Positions 28,420 to 41,402 of a DNA stretch of 64,000 nucleotides are shown piece by piece. This DNA comes from Oricola indica (GTDB lineage: Bacteria; Pseudomonadota; Alphaproteobacteria; Rhizobiales; Rhizobiaceae): the NCBI RefSeq assembly GCF_019966595.1, contig NZ_JAINFJ010000009.1:62001-126000 (forward strand). Reading direction: 5' to 3'. The position numbers and the translations under genes are program-made. Under the pieces are notes generated by a model. It made no database searches and had not been told where the DNA came from. It worked only from the letters and a program-made list of their open reading frames with translations. Position 1 is the first letter of the stretch. The number at the start of each line of letters is the position of its first letter.

Positions 28420-29325
28420 TCAGTGCTTTTTTCCGAGTTCCTCCGCCAGCATGTCGAAGACGAGGCGCACGCGCCGGCTGGTGTTGAGCTCGCGATGTGT
28501 CGTCAGCCAGATCGGAACTTCCATCGGATGGAAATCCGGCAGCACGCGGCGCACGGTCGGTTCACTGTCGCCGATCCGTTCCGGCACGATGCCGATCGCC
28601 ACGCCGGCTTTGACCAGTTCCCAGTGGACGAGGTGGTTGGCGGTCAACACCGGAAAGTTCGCCGTCGACAGCGAAAGCCCCATCCGGTTCAACCCGTCAA
28701 GCATCACCGATGTCGTGTCGAAGCCGATGAAGTCCGCGCGCGACAGGTCTTCCGGCATCGCGGGATTGCCGATCCGTTTCAGGTAGCCGGGCGCGGCGTA
28801 GAACCGGGCGAGATCGTCGCCCACTTTCTTCGCGATCAGGTCGGGCTGCGTCGGACGGAAATTGCGGATGGCGATATCCGCCTCGCGCCGCTTAAGGTCG
28901 ATCGCGGCGTTGGAAGCGACGATTTCGACCTCGATACCCGGCTGCTCCCGTCTCAGCCGCGCCACGACGGGCGGCAGCAGAAAGGCCGAGTAGATCTCGC
29001 TCGCGGTTATGCAGATCGATCCCTCGATGGACTGAGCCTGACCGGAGGCGGCGAGCGAAACGAGGCCCGCGGCGTTGCCCATTGCGCGCACATGGTCGAG
29101 CAGTTCCAGACCCGCCGGCGTCAGCGTCAGTCCGCGTCCGGCGCGCTCGAACAACACGACGCCGAGTTCGCCTTCCAGCGCGTCGACCTGCCGGCCGAGC
29201 GTCGGTTGCGCCATGCCAAGCGCCCGCGCCGCGGCGGACAGCGAACCCTCTTCGGCCGTGACGAGAAACGCCCGGGCCCGGTTCCAGTCGAACTTCACGG
29301 AACGCCAATCCATACGAAAATGCAT
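28420..29325 (-). CDS. LysR-family transcriptional regulator
   Basis: A 301-residue LTTR. The N-terminal helix-turn-helix covers about residues 13-70 (FLVTAEEGSLSAAARALGMA, then QPTLGRQVDALEGELG) and is followed by the LysR substrate domain. It is divergent from an MDR-type oxidoreductase gene with an 88-base AT-rich gap, so it likely controls that gene and the DUF4386 gene after it. The start may be 29325 or the ATG at 29313; neither has a good Shine-Dalgarno. The effector is unknown. Confidence 0.92.
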   Translation of the reverse strand: MHFRMDWRSVKFDWNRARAFLVTAEEGSLSAAARALGMAQPTLGRQVDALEGELGVVLFERAGRGLTLTPAGLELLDHVRAMGNAAGLVSLAASGQAQSIEGSICITASEIYSAFLLPPVVARLRREQPGIEVEIVASNAAIDLKRREADIAIRNFRPTQPDLIAKKVGDDLARFYAAPGYLKRIGNPAMPEDLSRADFIGFDTTSVMLDGLNRMGLSLSTANFPVLTANHLVHWELVKAGVAIGIVPERIGDSEPTVRRVLPDFHPMEVPIWLTTHRELNTSRRVRLVFDMLAEELGKKH

Positions 29326-29413
29326 ATCAGAACGCAGTAATTGGTCAATTTAATATGCGTGAGTGCATGGGTATATCCGCATCAACGCAATCGATCCTGT
29401 TGGAGAAACCATT

Positions 29414-30406
29414 ATGAAAGCCGCCCTTTACGAGAAATACGGCGATGCAGGTGTCCTGTCCGTCGGCGATGTCGTCCGTCCGGAACCCGGCAAGGACGAG
29501 ATCCTGGTCAAGGTCTATTCCGCCGCCGTCACCACGGCCGACTGGCGCCTGCGCGCCTCCGCCTTTCCGGGTGTCATGTGGCTTCCCGGCCGTCTGATGT
29601 TCGGTCTTCGCCGCCCGCGCAACCCGATCCTCGGCAATGCCTTTTCCGGCCGTGTCGTTTCGCGCGGATCCGAAGTCGAGCGGTTCCGGCTTGGCGACGC
29701 CGTATTTGGCTTCGCGCAGGGAGCCCATGCGGAATATCTCGTCGTCAAGGCCGATGGCGCTGTGGCGCATAAACCGAAAGCAATCACTTACGAAGAGGCG
29801 GCAGCCGTGCCCTTCGGCGCGATCTCGGCGCTGGTGTTCCTTCGCGATTTCGCGAAGGTGAAACCCGGCGAAAAGGTTCTCGTCAACGGCGCGTCCGGCG
29901 CGGTTGGCGTGTGGGCGGTCCAGCTTGCCCGCTATCTCGGCGCAAGCGTCACCGGTGTCGCCGGCACCGATAATCTCGATCTGGTGAAATCGCTCGGTGC
30001 GGGAAAGGTCGTCGATTACCGGCGTGAGGATGTTGCCGATACCGGGACGGACTTCGATGTGGTGCTCGATCCGGTCGGCAAGCTGCCCTACTCCGTCGCG
30101 AAGCGGGTGCTGAAGCCCGGCGGGCGCTACGTGCCGCTCGAGTTCAGCGGCCGCGAGATGATCCAGGCGCTGGTCGCGAAGCTAACGGGCGGACCGAAGA
30201 TCGTGCTCGCGATATCGAACGACAGCCGCGATGATCTCGAATACCTTGCCGGTCTGCTCGACAAAGGCGAAATCCGGGCCGTGGTCGACAGCCGTTTCCC
30301 GCTGGGCGACATTGCCGACGCGCACCGGCGTGTCGAGACCCGGCACGTGCGCGGCTCCGTGGTGCTGTCGCTTGAAACCCCCGAAGCGACAGCCGTCGCT
30401 GCCTGA
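29414..30406 (+). CDS. NAD(P)-dependent MDR oxidoreductase (quinone reductase/zinc-free alcohol dehydrogenase type)
   Basis: A 330-residue medium-chain dehydrogenase/reductase. The N-terminal catalytic domain starts MKAALYEKYGDAGVLSVGDV, and the Rossmann motif is VLVNGASGAVGVWAVQLAR. Zinc-ligand Cys and His clusters are absent, so it belongs to the quinone oxidoreductase/zeta-crystallin-like group, probably NADPH-dependent. The start at 29414 has GGAGAAACC upstream. It is controlled most likely by the divergent LysR protein and is followed by a DUF4386 gene 16 bases later. Confidence 0.92.
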   Translation: MKAALYEKYGDAGVLSVGDVVRPEPGKDEILVKVYSAAVTTADWRLRASAFPGVMWLPGRLMFGLRRPRNPILGNAFSGRVVSRGSEVERFRLGDAVFGFAQGAHAEYLVVKADGAVAHKPKAITYEEAAAVPFGAISALVFLRDFAKVKPGEKVLVNGASGAVGVWAVQLARYLGASVTGVAGTDNLDLVKSLGAGKVVDYRREDVADTGTDFDVVLDPVGKLPYSVAKRVLKPGGRYVPLEFSGREMIQALVAKLTGGPKIVLAISNDSRDDLEYLAGLLDKGEIRAVVDSRFPLGDIADAHRRVETRHVRGSVVLSLETPEATAVAA

Positions 30407-30422
30407 GACGGAGGAGATGAGC

Positions 30423-31127
30423 ATGCGTGAACAGTCATTCGATGCCGGACGGATCGCGCGAATTGCCGGCCTGCTCTATGTCGTGATCATCCTGGCCGGC
30501 ATGGGCAGCGAGGTCGCGGTTCGCATCCCCAATATCGTTCCGGGCGATCCGGCCGCCACCGCGGCCAACCTCGTCGACAACGCCGGTCTTTTTCGCCGGT
30601 CCTTCGCCGCCGACATGGCGATGGCGCTGTCGGATGTCGCGCTCGCGGTACTGCTGTTCTGGCTGTTGGGTCCTGCCGGCAAGGTTCTGTCGCTGATGGC
30701 CATGGCCTTCCGGCTGGTCCAGGCCGCCTTGATCGGCGCGAGCCTGCTGTTCCAGCATGCGGCATTGCTGGTCGCCAATGGCGCGCCGGGCTTCGATTCC
30801 GGAGATCGCGAGGCGCTTGCTGCCTTCTTCCTCGACATTCATGCCCATGGCTATGACCTGGGCCTGGTCTTTTTCGGTGTAGCCTGCCTTCTTTTGGGAA
30901 CGCTCATCTGGCGCTCCGGCTTCCTGCCGCGCTGGCTCGGCGGTCTCGTCTTCGCCGCCGGTCCGGTCTATCTGGCAGGCTCTTTCGCCCGCTTCGTCAT
31001 GCCGGAAATCCACGGTCCGCTGCAATTTGCCTATGTGGTGCCGCTGATCGCGGAGACAGCTTTCGCGCTCTGGCTGCTGATCCGCGGTGTTGATACCCGG
31101 GTCTGGAAAGCCGGCGCCGGCAAATAA
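30423..31127 (+). CDS. DUF4386 family integral membrane protein
   Basis: A 234-residue protein with about six predicted transmembrane helices. It contains ARIAGLLYVVIILAGMGSEV near the N-terminus and FFGVACLLLGTLIWRSGFLP with GGLVFAAGPVYLAGSF near the end, as in DUF4386 proteins. Function is unknown. The ATG at 30423 is preferred over 30417 because the GGAGGAG ribosome binding site is then six bases away. It forms a two-gene unit with the MDR oxidoreductase. Confidence 0.85.
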   Translation: MREQSFDAGRIARIAGLLYVVIILAGMGSEVAVRIPNIVPGDPAATAANLVDNAGLFRRSFAADMAMALSDVALAVLLFWLLGPAGKVLSLMAMAFRLVQAALIGASLLFQHAALLVANGAPGFDSGDREALAAFFLDIHAHGYDLGLVFFGVACLLLGTLIWRSGFLPRWLGGLVFAAGPVYLAGSFARFVMPEIHGPLQFAYVVPLIAETAFALWLLIRGVDTRVWKAGAGK

Positions 31128-31170
31128 AACAAACCGGCCGCTGCGCTTCTGAGGGCGAAAACGCCGTGTC

Positions 31171-31506
31171 TCATCGCTTCAGCTGATATCGGTACGGCTC
31201 CTCGAAGAGGTCGAGAACCTTCGTGCCCGCCGGCAGGCGCGCGCTGTGCTCCACGCCGGAGGGAATGTTGTAGCTGTCGCCCGGCCGATAGGTCCGGGTT
31301 TCGCCGCCGATCGTAAGTTCCAGCGAACCTTCCAGCACTGTGCCCCATTGGCCCTTGTGCGAATGCGGCGGCAGCGAGACGTCCTGGTGTATTGTGAAGA
31401 TGACCATGAGGCCCTTGTCCGACTGGATGGCGTTGGTGGAGACCGTTTCCTCGCCGATGGGCAGGTCGATGGCATCCAGGGTCTGGATGAAGTCCGGCAG
31501 ATCCAT
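31171..31506 (-). CDS. Cupin-domain protein
   Basis: A 111-residue single-cupin protein. The two cupin motifs appear as LPPHSHKGQWGTVLEGSLEL and DSYNIPSGVEHSARLPAG, with the usual His ligands for a metal. The start at 31506 (MDLPDFIQ) has GAGGAGG seven bases upstream. It is divergent from the acyl-CoA ligase gene. It may be a small enzyme or sensor; the substrate is not evident. Confidence 0.88.
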   Translation of the reverse strand: MDLPDFIQTLDAIDLPIGEETVSTNAIQSDKGLMVIFTIHQDVSLPPHSHKGQWGTVLEGSLELTIGGETRTYRPGDSYNIPSGVEHSARLPAGTKVLDLFEEPYRYQLKR

Positions 31507-31598
31507 TGATTGTCCTCCTCTGCGCGCATGCTCCACAAGGCTAGCAGTAAACATTCCCTTGCGACAGTTTTTGCGCTGATGCCACGCGGGTACTGGAC

Positions 31599-31635
31599 AA
31601 TCCGCCCGTCTCCGTCCCAGTCTGTTGGGCGGATT
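31599..31635. repeat. Inverted repeat in the leader of the acyl-CoA ligase gene
   Basis: AATCCGCCC at 31599-31607 is repeated inverted as GGGCGGATT at 31627-31635, nine perfect base pairs with a 19-base spacer. It ends three bases before the GGGAGGAG ribosome binding site of the ligase at 31652. It could be an operator or an RNA hairpin that affects translation. Confidence 0.5.
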
Positions 31636-31651
31636 TTAGGGAGGAGACGTG

Positions 31652-33277
31652 ATGCTTGGACTGATGCAGGAGTGGCCGCTCGTCTGCCACAAGATCATCG
31701 ACTATGCGGCGAGACAGCACCCAAATAGGGAGGTCGTCTCGCGCTCGATCGAGGGCCCGATCACACGTTCAACCTGGCGCGAAGTGCGCGCACGATCGCT
31801 GAAGGTCGCGCAGTTGCTCGCCCGCGAGGGCTTCCAGCCCGGAGACCGGATCGCCACGCTTGCCTGGAACACCGGCCGGCATCTCGAAGCATGGTTCGGC
31901 ATCATGGGCATGGGGGGCGTCTACCACACCCTCAATCCGCGTCTGTTTCCTGACCAGATCGCGTGGATCATGAACCATGCGTCCGACCGCGCCATCTTCA
32001 CCGACCTGACCTTCATGCCATTGGTCGAAAAGCTCGCGCCGGCTGTCGAGTCGCTGCGCAAGGTCATCGTTCTCACCGATGCCGCCCATATGCCCGAGAC
32101 CGCACTACCCAACGTCGTGGCCTACGAAGAATGGCTGACCGAAGCCGATGGCGATTTCGAATGGGCCGATGTCGGCGAGAAGGCCGCCTGCGGCATGTGC
32201 TACACTTCGGGCACAACCGGCGATCCGAAGGGTGTGCTCTATTCGCACCGGTCCAACGTGCTGCACGCCATGATGTCCTGCATGCCCGACGCGATGGGCA
32301 TTGGCGCACGGGATGTCGTCTTGCCCGTCGTGCCTATGTTTCATGCCAACGCATGGGGGCTTGGCCAGTCCGGCCCGATGATCGGCGCCAAGATGGTGAT
32401 GCCCGGCGGCAAGATGGACGGCGAATCCATCTACGAGCTTCTCGACACCGAAAAGGTGACCTTCACCGCCGCCGTGCCCACGGTCTGGCTGATGCTGCTG
32501 CAATATCTCGAGCAGACGGGCAACAAGCTGCCGCATCTCGAGAAGGTCGTCATCGGCGGGTCGGCGTGCCCGCGCGCCATGACGGAGGCATTCGAAAAGG
32601 TCTATGGCGTCGAGGTCATTCACGCGTGGGGGATGACCGAGATGAGCCCGCTCGGCAGCTTGTGCACCATGAAGCCGGAATATGCCGCCTTCACGGGCAA
32701 CGATCTCTTCGACATCAAGCAGAAACAGGGCGCCGCGCCGTTCGGCGTCGAAATGAAAATCACCGATGACGATGACGCGGAACTGCCGTGGGACGGCAAG
32801 ACCTTCGGCCGGCTGAAGGTGCGCGGTCCGGCGGTCGCCGCCTCCTATTACGGCGGCGATGGAGCCGATCAGTTCGATGCGGCCGGCTGGTTTGACACGG
32901 GCGATGTCGCCCATATCGACGAGAACGGCTACATGCAGATCACCGACCGCTCGAAGGATGTCATCAAGTCGGGCGGAGAGTGGATTTCCTCGATCGACCT
33001 GGAAAATCTCGCCGTCGGCCATCCTGATGTCGCGGAAGCCGCGGTCATCGGACTGCCCCACGAGAAATGGGGAGAGCGTCCGCTCCTGATCGTTGTCGCC
33101 CGCGAAGGCCGCACGCCATCGGGAAGCGACATTCTCTCTTTCATGGAAGGCAAGGTCGCCTCGTGGTGGATGCCCGACGATGTCACCTTCGTCGATGAGA
33201 TCCCCCACACCGCGACCGGCAAGATCAAGAAGACGGCGCTGCGCGAACAGTTCGAGGGCTACAAGCTCCCCGGCTAG
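31652..33277 (+). CDS. Fatty-acid--CoA ligase (AMP-binding, AlkK/FadD-type)
   Basis: A 541-residue adenylate-forming enzyme that activates a fatty acid to its CoA ester. The phosphate loop is [20 protein letters not shown], the A5 motif is [13 protein letters not shown], the A7-A8 region is [20 protein letters not shown], and the catalytic Lys of the C-terminal domain is in [14 protein letters not shown]. This is full length. The overall order resembles medium/long-chain ligases of the AlkK type. GGGAGGAG lies upstream of the ATG at 31652; the preceding GTG is an alternative start. It is divergent from a cupin gene and possibly regulated from the shared 145-base gap. Confidence 0.94.
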   Translation: MLGLMQEWPLVCHKIIDYAARQHPNREVVSRSIEGPITRSTWREVRARSLKVAQLLAREGFQPGDRIATLAWNTGRHLEAWFGIMGMGGVYHTLNPRLFPDQIAWIMNHASDRAIFTDLTFMPLVEKLAPAVESLRKVIVLTDAAHMPETALPNVVAYEEWLTEADGDFEWADVGEKAACGMCYTSGTTGDPKGVLYSHRSNVLHAMMSCMPDAMGIGARDVVLPVVPMFHANAWGLGQSGPMIGAKMVMPGGKMDGESIYELLDTEKVTFTAAVPTVWLMLLQYLEQTGNKLPHLEKVVIGGSACPRAMTEAFEKVYGVEVIHAWGMTEMSPLGSLCTMKPEYAAFTGNDLFDIKQKQGAAPFGVEMKITDDDDAELPWDGKTFGRLKVRGPAVAASYYGGDGADQFDAAGWFDTGDVAHIDENGYMQITDRSKDVIKSGGEWISSIDLENLAVGHPDVAEAAVIGLPHEKWGERPLLIVVAREGRTPSGSDILSFMEGKVASWWMPDDVTFVDEIPHTATGKIKKTALREQFEGYKLPG

Positions 33278-33410
33278 GATGCGGCCGCCGGATCGCGATG
33301 CGGGCATGTCCCTGCTCGCGTGATTTCGCGGGGCTGTGAAACGCCTGCATTGGATGATGCCGACGCTGGCGCAAGCCTTTCCGCGTCGGGCCTCCTTCCG
33401 GGCCGCCACA

Positions 33411-35971
<2,561 letters not shown>

Positions 35972-36082
35972 TGCAATTCGGATTTGGATTGAAACATCGG
36001 AATCGCAATGCGCGTTCAAGCCAAAGGCGAGAGGCCGCGCGTTTTGATTCTATCGCAATCTGAAATGCGCTAGGCGCTCGCG

Positions 36083-36361
36083 CTACCGCAGGAAAAAGTG
36101 CCAATAGGCAAAGGCCAGTCCGAGTACCTGCATGCCGACGACGAAATAGAGCGCGGCCACGAAGGGCTGTTTGCGGGTCTTGTGACGGAACAGAGCCCGT
36201 CCAGCGAAGGCTCCCGGAGTTCCGCCCAGAAGCGCGACTAGTAAAAGTGTCGACTCTCGCACGCGCCATCCGCCCCGGCGCGCCTGCCGCTTGTCCCATC
36301 CGAACATCGCGAAGGCGAGGATATTCATTGCGAGGAACGTAAGGAGGATCTGAAGCAGCAT
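36083..36361 (-). CDS. DUF1294 family membrane protein
   Basis: A 92-residue protein with two to three hydrophobic segments. The DUF1294 core is FAMFGWDKRQARRGGWRVRE followed by LLGGTPGAFAGRALFRHKT. In other bacteria this domain is found alone or fused to cold-shock domains; its function is unknown. The gene starts at 36361 and reads toward gyrB. Confidence 0.85.
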   Translation of the reverse strand: MLLQILLTFLAMNILAFAMFGWDKRQARRGGWRVRESTLLLVALLGGTPGAFAGRALFRHKTRKQPFVAALYFVVGMQVLGLAFAYWHFFLR

Positions 36362-36434
36362 ATGTCGCGGGTCCGTTGTGAACCTGTCGGATTATGGGAC
36401 GGAATGACTTCGGCGTCGTTAACTGCCGCGCCAT

Positions 36435-36516
36435 GACCCTTCAGTGCCGGGCCGGCAAGCGCCGGGGCGAGGTGCTTGAACTGCCCCGGCGTGTTCTTGT
36501 GAATGAACAGGATATT
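36435..36516 (-). pseudogene. N-terminal fragment of a group-1 glycosyltransferase
   Basis: In the minus strand the codons for NILFIHKNTPGQFKHLAPAL are readable, the hallmark N-terminus of rhizobial glycosyltransferases. The expected initiator ATG is GGG here, and similarity stops after about 27 residues. The surrounding 233-base gap between the DUF1294 and cytochrome b561 genes holds nothing else recognisable. Most likely a gene remnant; boundaries are approximate. Confidence 0.55.
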
Positions 36517-36594
36517 CCCTGGCGCCAATACTCGTCGAACGCGAGGACGCCGGCATCCAATTCCCATATTTCAAGCGACAAGCCACATCCCGGG

Positions 36595-37083
36595 TCAGCC
36601 GGGCTTCACCATGCGCGTCATCACGTCGGACTTCAGGACGAACCGCTGGTAGAGCGCGCCGAGCACGTGCAGCGCGACAAGCGCGAGAAGGATGATCCGC
36701 ATCACCTCGTGGCCTTCCGCCGCCGCTTCGACGCGGCCGAACCATGCCGCCATGCCGGAGACCGGCATCAGGATCAGCAACGCGTAGAGCCCGAGATGGG
36801 TCGCGCCGGCGGCAAGTTTCAGGATGGCGGGTTCGTGTTCCGGTGGTGGCGGTGCGCCGCGTTTCAGGCGCAGCACGATGCGCCAGAGCGCAAGCGCGAG
36901 CACGAGGATGCCGCCGAAGACGTGGCTGGCGACAAGTGGATTGAAGGCAATTTCCTGGCCGCGTTCGACTGCGTGCCAGGCTTCGGAGATGCTGTCGTGC
37001 AGGACATATTGCAGGACGATCACGATGAACACGATCCAGTGCAGTCGGATCTGTGTGGCGGAAAAACCGGTGGGCGCGGACAT
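36595..37083 (-). CDS. Cytochrome b561 family protein
   Basis: A 162-residue inner-membrane protein with four predicted helices. Candidate heme-ligand histidines are in FSATQIRLHWIVFIV, PLVASHVFGGIL, ATHLGLYALL and ALVALHVLGALYQRF. The family transfers electrons in the membrane (CybB/YodB type). The start at 37083 has GGAGG six bases upstream. The gene stands alone. Confidence 0.9.
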   Translation of the reverse strand: MSAPTGFSATQIRLHWIVFIVIVLQYVLHDSISEAWHAVERGQEIAFNPLVASHVFGGILVLALALWRIVLRLKRGAPPPPEHEPAILKLAAGATHLGLYALLILMPVSGMAAWFGRVEAAAEGHEVMRIILLALVALHVLGALYQRFVLKSDVMTRMVKPG

Positions 37084-37336
37084 GCGGGCCTCCATTTGCG
37101 TGTGTAACCCCTCAAGGGCCATCCTAGCCGAAGCCGATTTATATTGCATGCTATATGAATGCGACGCTGCGCCGCATCACAGAAAATTCGCAATGCGAGC
37201 CGTTTGCGGACACGTTCGTTGGTCTCGCAGAAGGAAAATGGAGCGCCCATGACCGCGCGCGGACAAAAAGCCGTCGGCATGCGCGACCCCGGCCTGCTTA
37301 ATGGTTTACGGCACACCGGCGCGGAAAAAGATTAGG

Positions 37337-38346
37337 CTATTCCGTCGCGCCGCCTTCGACGGGCAGCGGATGGAAACAGGCGTGGCTTTGCAGGCCCTCG
37401 TCGATCAGCGCCGGCTGCCGGTCACGGCATGTCGCATCGGCGCGCCAGCAGCGCGGATTGAACGCGCAGCCCTTCGGCGGGTCGAGCGGCGAGGGCAATT
37501 CGCCCTCCAGCCGGATGCGGTTTTTCTCGTGAAACGGGTCGGCCACCGGCGTCGCCGACAACAGCGCGGCGGTGTAGGGGTGCCGGGGATGATTGAATAC
37601 CTCTTCTGACGGGCCCGTCTCGACCGGCTTGCCGAGATACATAACCATGATCTCGTCGGCGAGGTGACGCACGACGGAGAGATCATGGCTGATGAATAGA
37701 TAGGCGAGCCCCAGTTCGGCCTGCAGATCCATCAGGATGTTGAGCACTTGCGCCTGGATCGACACGTCGAGCGCCGAAACCGGTTCGTCGAGCACGAGGA
37801 TCTTCGGGTTCAGCATCAGCGCCCGGGCGATCGCGATGCGCTGGCGCTGGCCGCCGGAAAACATGTGCGGATAGCGTTCGTAATGCTCCGCACGCAGCCC
37901 GACCCGCTCCATCATGTTGATCGCCTTGGCGCGCCGTGTCGCGGCATTGTCGCTCGTGTTGATCACCAGCGGTTCTTCCAGGATCGCGCCGATCTTCTGG
38001 CGCGGATTGAGCGAGCCATAGGGATTCTGGAAGACGATCTGCATCTTGCGGCGCAATTCGGCGGTCGATTGCGTCACCGGCTGGCCGTCGATCTTCAGGA
38101 GGCCGTCGGTCGGTTCCTCGATCATGGTGACGAGACGCGCCAGCGTCGATTTCCCGCAGCCCGACTCGCCGACCACCGCAAGCGTCCGGCCCGCCTCCAG
38201 GCTGAACGAGACCCCGTCAAGCGCCTTCACGAGACCCTTCTCACCGAAAAACCCGCCTCCGACATCGTAGTGGCGCTTCAAATCCTGCGCTTCGACGACG
38301 ATCTCTCCGGTGCGCGGGCGGCGTTTGTTCGCTGTCGCGGGCGCGT

Positions 38347-38350
<4 letters not shown>
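37337..38350 (-). CDS. dppF: Dipeptide/oligopeptide ABC transporter ATP-binding protein DppF
   Basis: A 337-residue ATPase. Walker A is [10 protein letters not shown], the signature is [15 protein letters not shown], and Walker B is [12 protein letters not shown]. The C-terminal OppD/DppF extension has four Cys in [16 protein letters not shown] and SHACFHP, the pattern linked to an iron-sulfur cluster in Dpp/Opp ATPases. Its ATG overlaps the dppD stop (ATGA at 38347-38350), giving translational coupling. Last gene of dppABCDF. Confidence 0.95.
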
Positions 38351-39348
<998 letters not shown>

Positions 39349-39352
39349 GACG

Positions 39353-40288
39353 TCAGCTCTGCTTGAGTTTCGGATCGAGCGCGTCGCGCAGGCCGTCGCC
39401 CATCAGGTTGATGGCGAGCACCGTCGTCAGGATGGCGAGGCCGGGGAAGGTGACCACCCACCACGCGCGAAGGATGAATTCGCGTGCTTCGGCGAGCATC
39501 GTGCCCCATTCCGGCGTCGGCGGCTGCGCACCCACGCCGAGAAAGCCGAGCGCGGCGGCATCCAGAATGGCGTTGGAGAAGGCGAGCGTTCCCTGGACGA
39601 TCAGCGGCGCGAGGCAGTTCGGCAGGATGGTGACAAACATCAGACGGAGCTTGCCCGCGCCGGCCACGCGCGCCGAAATGACATATTCGCGTTCCCGCTC
39701 GGACAGTACCGCTGCACGCGTCAATCGGACGAAATGCGGCTGCAGGATCAGCGCGATGGCGATCATGGCATTGGTGAGGCCGGGACCGAGGATCGCGACG
39801 AGGACCAGCGCCAGCAACAAGGACGGGAAGGCAAGGATCACGTCCATGACGCGCATGATCGCGGTGTCGATCCAGCCGCGGAAGAACCCCGCGATAAGCC
39901 CGACAAACACGCCGACGGAGACCGACAGCGCCACCACCACGACGCCGATGAAAAGCGAGAAACGCGCGCCGAAGATCAGCCGTGAGAAGATGTCGCGACC
40001 AACCGCATCGGTGCCGAGCGGATAGGACCACGAACCGCCATCCATCCACGCTGGTGGAAGAATGAGCGCTTGCCTGTTCTGCAGGCTCGGCGAATGCGGC
40101 GCGATGATCGGCGCGAAGACGGCGAGAAAGACAATGATCGAGAAGACGACAAGGCCGATCACGGCGCCCTTGTTCTGACTGAAATAATACCAGAATTCCG
40201 ACAGCATGGCCCGGCGCATGGCCCATGCGCTGACGGGACGGCCCTGCTGGCCGTCGATTTCCGTTTTCTGCGCTTCGATATGGGTCAC
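39353..40288 (-). CDS. dppC: Dipeptide ABC transporter permease DppC
   Basis: A 311-residue permease with an N-terminal OppC_N segment ([20 protein letters not shown]) and about six helices. It has [15 protein letters not shown], the characteristic [19 protein letters not shown], and the ATPase-contacting loop [17 protein letters not shown]. It forms the heterodimeric channel with DppB. The gap to dppB is 4 bases, so it is in the same transcript. Confidence 0.95.
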   Translation of the reverse strand: MTHIEAQKTEIDGQQGRPVSAWAMRRAMLSEFWYYFSQNKGAVIGLVVFSIIVFLAVFAPIIAPHSPSLQNRQALILPPAWMDGGSWSYPLGTDAVGRDIFSRLIFGARFSLFIGVVVVALSVSVGVFVGLIAGFFRGWIDTAIMRVMDVILAFPSLLLALVLVAILGPGLTNAMIAIALILQPHFVRLTRAAVLSEREREYVISARVAGAGKLRLMFVTILPNCLAPLIVQGTLAFSNAILDAAALGFLGVGAQPPTPEWGTMLAEAREFILRAWWVVTFPGLAILTTVLAINLMGDGLRDALDPKLKQS

Positions 40289-40292
40289 GGGA

Positions 40293-41297
40293 CTACCTTC
40301 TGATCCGCGGATTGATGAACCCGTAGAGCACGTCCACGGCGAGATTGACGATCATGATGACGCTGGCGATCAGCAGAAGACCGCCCTGCACGACCGCGTA
40401 GTCGCGCTTGCCGACGGAATCGATCATCCATTTGCCTATGCCCGGCCAAGAGAAGATCGTTTCGGTCAGGATCGCGCCTGTCATGAGGACGCCGACTTGC
40501 AGGCCGATCGTTGTGACGACGGGAATGAGCGCATTGCGCAGCGCATGCAGGCCAATGATGCGTTTCGGGGCCAGCCCCTTGGATTTCGCTGTCCGCACAT
40601 AGTCCTCGCCGAGCACTTCCAGCATCGCAGAGCGCGTCTGCCGCGCGATGACCGCCAGCGGGATCGTCGCCAGCACGATTGTCGGCAGGATCAGATGGCT
40701 GACCGCCGATTTGAAGGCGCCGGCCTGGCCGGACAGCAGGCTGTCGATCAGCATGAAGCCGGTCACCGGTTCGAAGAAGAAGAGCAGCGATATGCGCCCG
40801 GAAACCGGAGTCCATCCGAGGAAACCGGAGAAGAAGATGATGAGCAGCAGGCCCCACCAGAAGATCGGCATCGAATAGCCGGTCAGCGCGACGCCCATGA
40901 TCGACTGATCGAACCAGGAGCCGCGTTTGACGGCGGCGAAGACACCGGCGGGGATGCCGATGACGACTGCCAGGATGATGGCGCAAAGCGCCAGTTCCAG
41001 CGTCGCCGGAAACAGCGTGAAGAATTCCTGCAGAACAGGGCGTTTCGTGACGAGCGACGTGCCGAGATCGCCCTGCAGAATACCCGCGACATAGTCGAGA
41101 TACTGGACGATGACCGGCCGGTCGAAACCGTAGACGGCCTGAAGCTGTTCATAGCGTTCCGGCGTGATGCCCCGTTCGCCGGCGAGCAGCAGGATGGGGT
41201 CGCCCGGCAACAGCCGGATGAACGCGAAGGCCACGATCGAGACGCCGATGAATGTCGGGATCACCAGCGCAAGCCGATAAAGAAAAAATCGAAGCAT
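40293..41297 (-). CDS. dppB: Dipeptide ABC transporter permease DppB
   Basis: A 334-residue permease. The N-terminus (MLRFFLYRLALVIPTFIGVS), LPGDPILLLAGERG, the EAA-type loop EDYVRTAKSKGLAPKRII and TETIFSWPGIGKWMIDSV are typical DppB/OppB blocks. About six membrane helices are expected. It is preceded by dppA with a 105-base gap containing hairpins, which may lower downstream expression relative to the binding protein. Confidence 0.95.
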   Translation of the reverse strand: MLRFFLYRLALVIPTFIGVSIVAFAFIRLLPGDPILLLAGERGITPERYEQLQAVYGFDRPVIVQYLDYVAGILQGDLGTSLVTKRPVLQEFFTLFPATLELALCAIILAVVIGIPAGVFAAVKRGSWFDQSIMGVALTGYSMPIFWWGLLLIIFFSGFLGWTPVSGRISLLFFFEPVTGFMLIDSLLSGQAGAFKSAVSHLILPTIVLATIPLAVIARQTRSAMLEVLGEDYVRTAKSKGLAPKRIIGLHALRNALIPVVTTIGLQVGVLMTGAILTETIFSWPGIGKWMIDSVGKRDYAVVQGGLLLIASVIMIVNLAVDVLYGFINPRIRR

Positions 41298-41346
41298 GGC
41301 GGTGGGCTCTGCCTGATTTATAAGGGCCGATCAACCGGCCGAATTC

Positions 41347-41388
41347 GCCGGGTGCGGCGAGAAAACGCCGCCCGGCACGGGGCCGGGC
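41347..41388 (-). repeat. Overlapping hairpins in the dppA-dppB gap
   Basis: GCCGGGTGCGGCG (41347-41359) can pair with CGCCGCCCGGC (41366-41376) around AGAAAA, with bulges. GCCCGGC (41370-41376) can pair instead with GCCGGGC (41382-41388). The two are mutually exclusive. Such structures behind binding-protein genes often protect the upstream mRNA. Confidence 0.55.
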
Positions 41389-41402
41389 GACGCGATTTCG
41401 AA

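Noticed and set aside
29326-29413. AT-rich gap with ATATGC/GCATAT-like repeats between the LysR and MDR genes, searched for a LysR T-N11-A box
   Set aside because: Several weak candidates and no single convincing one; left as general regulatory space.
37249-37335. Short plus-strand frame of 28 codons starting MTARGQKAVG in the gap before dppF
   Set aside because: No ribosome binding site of note, no recognisable sequence, and it runs up to the convergent dppF end; not enough to call a gene.
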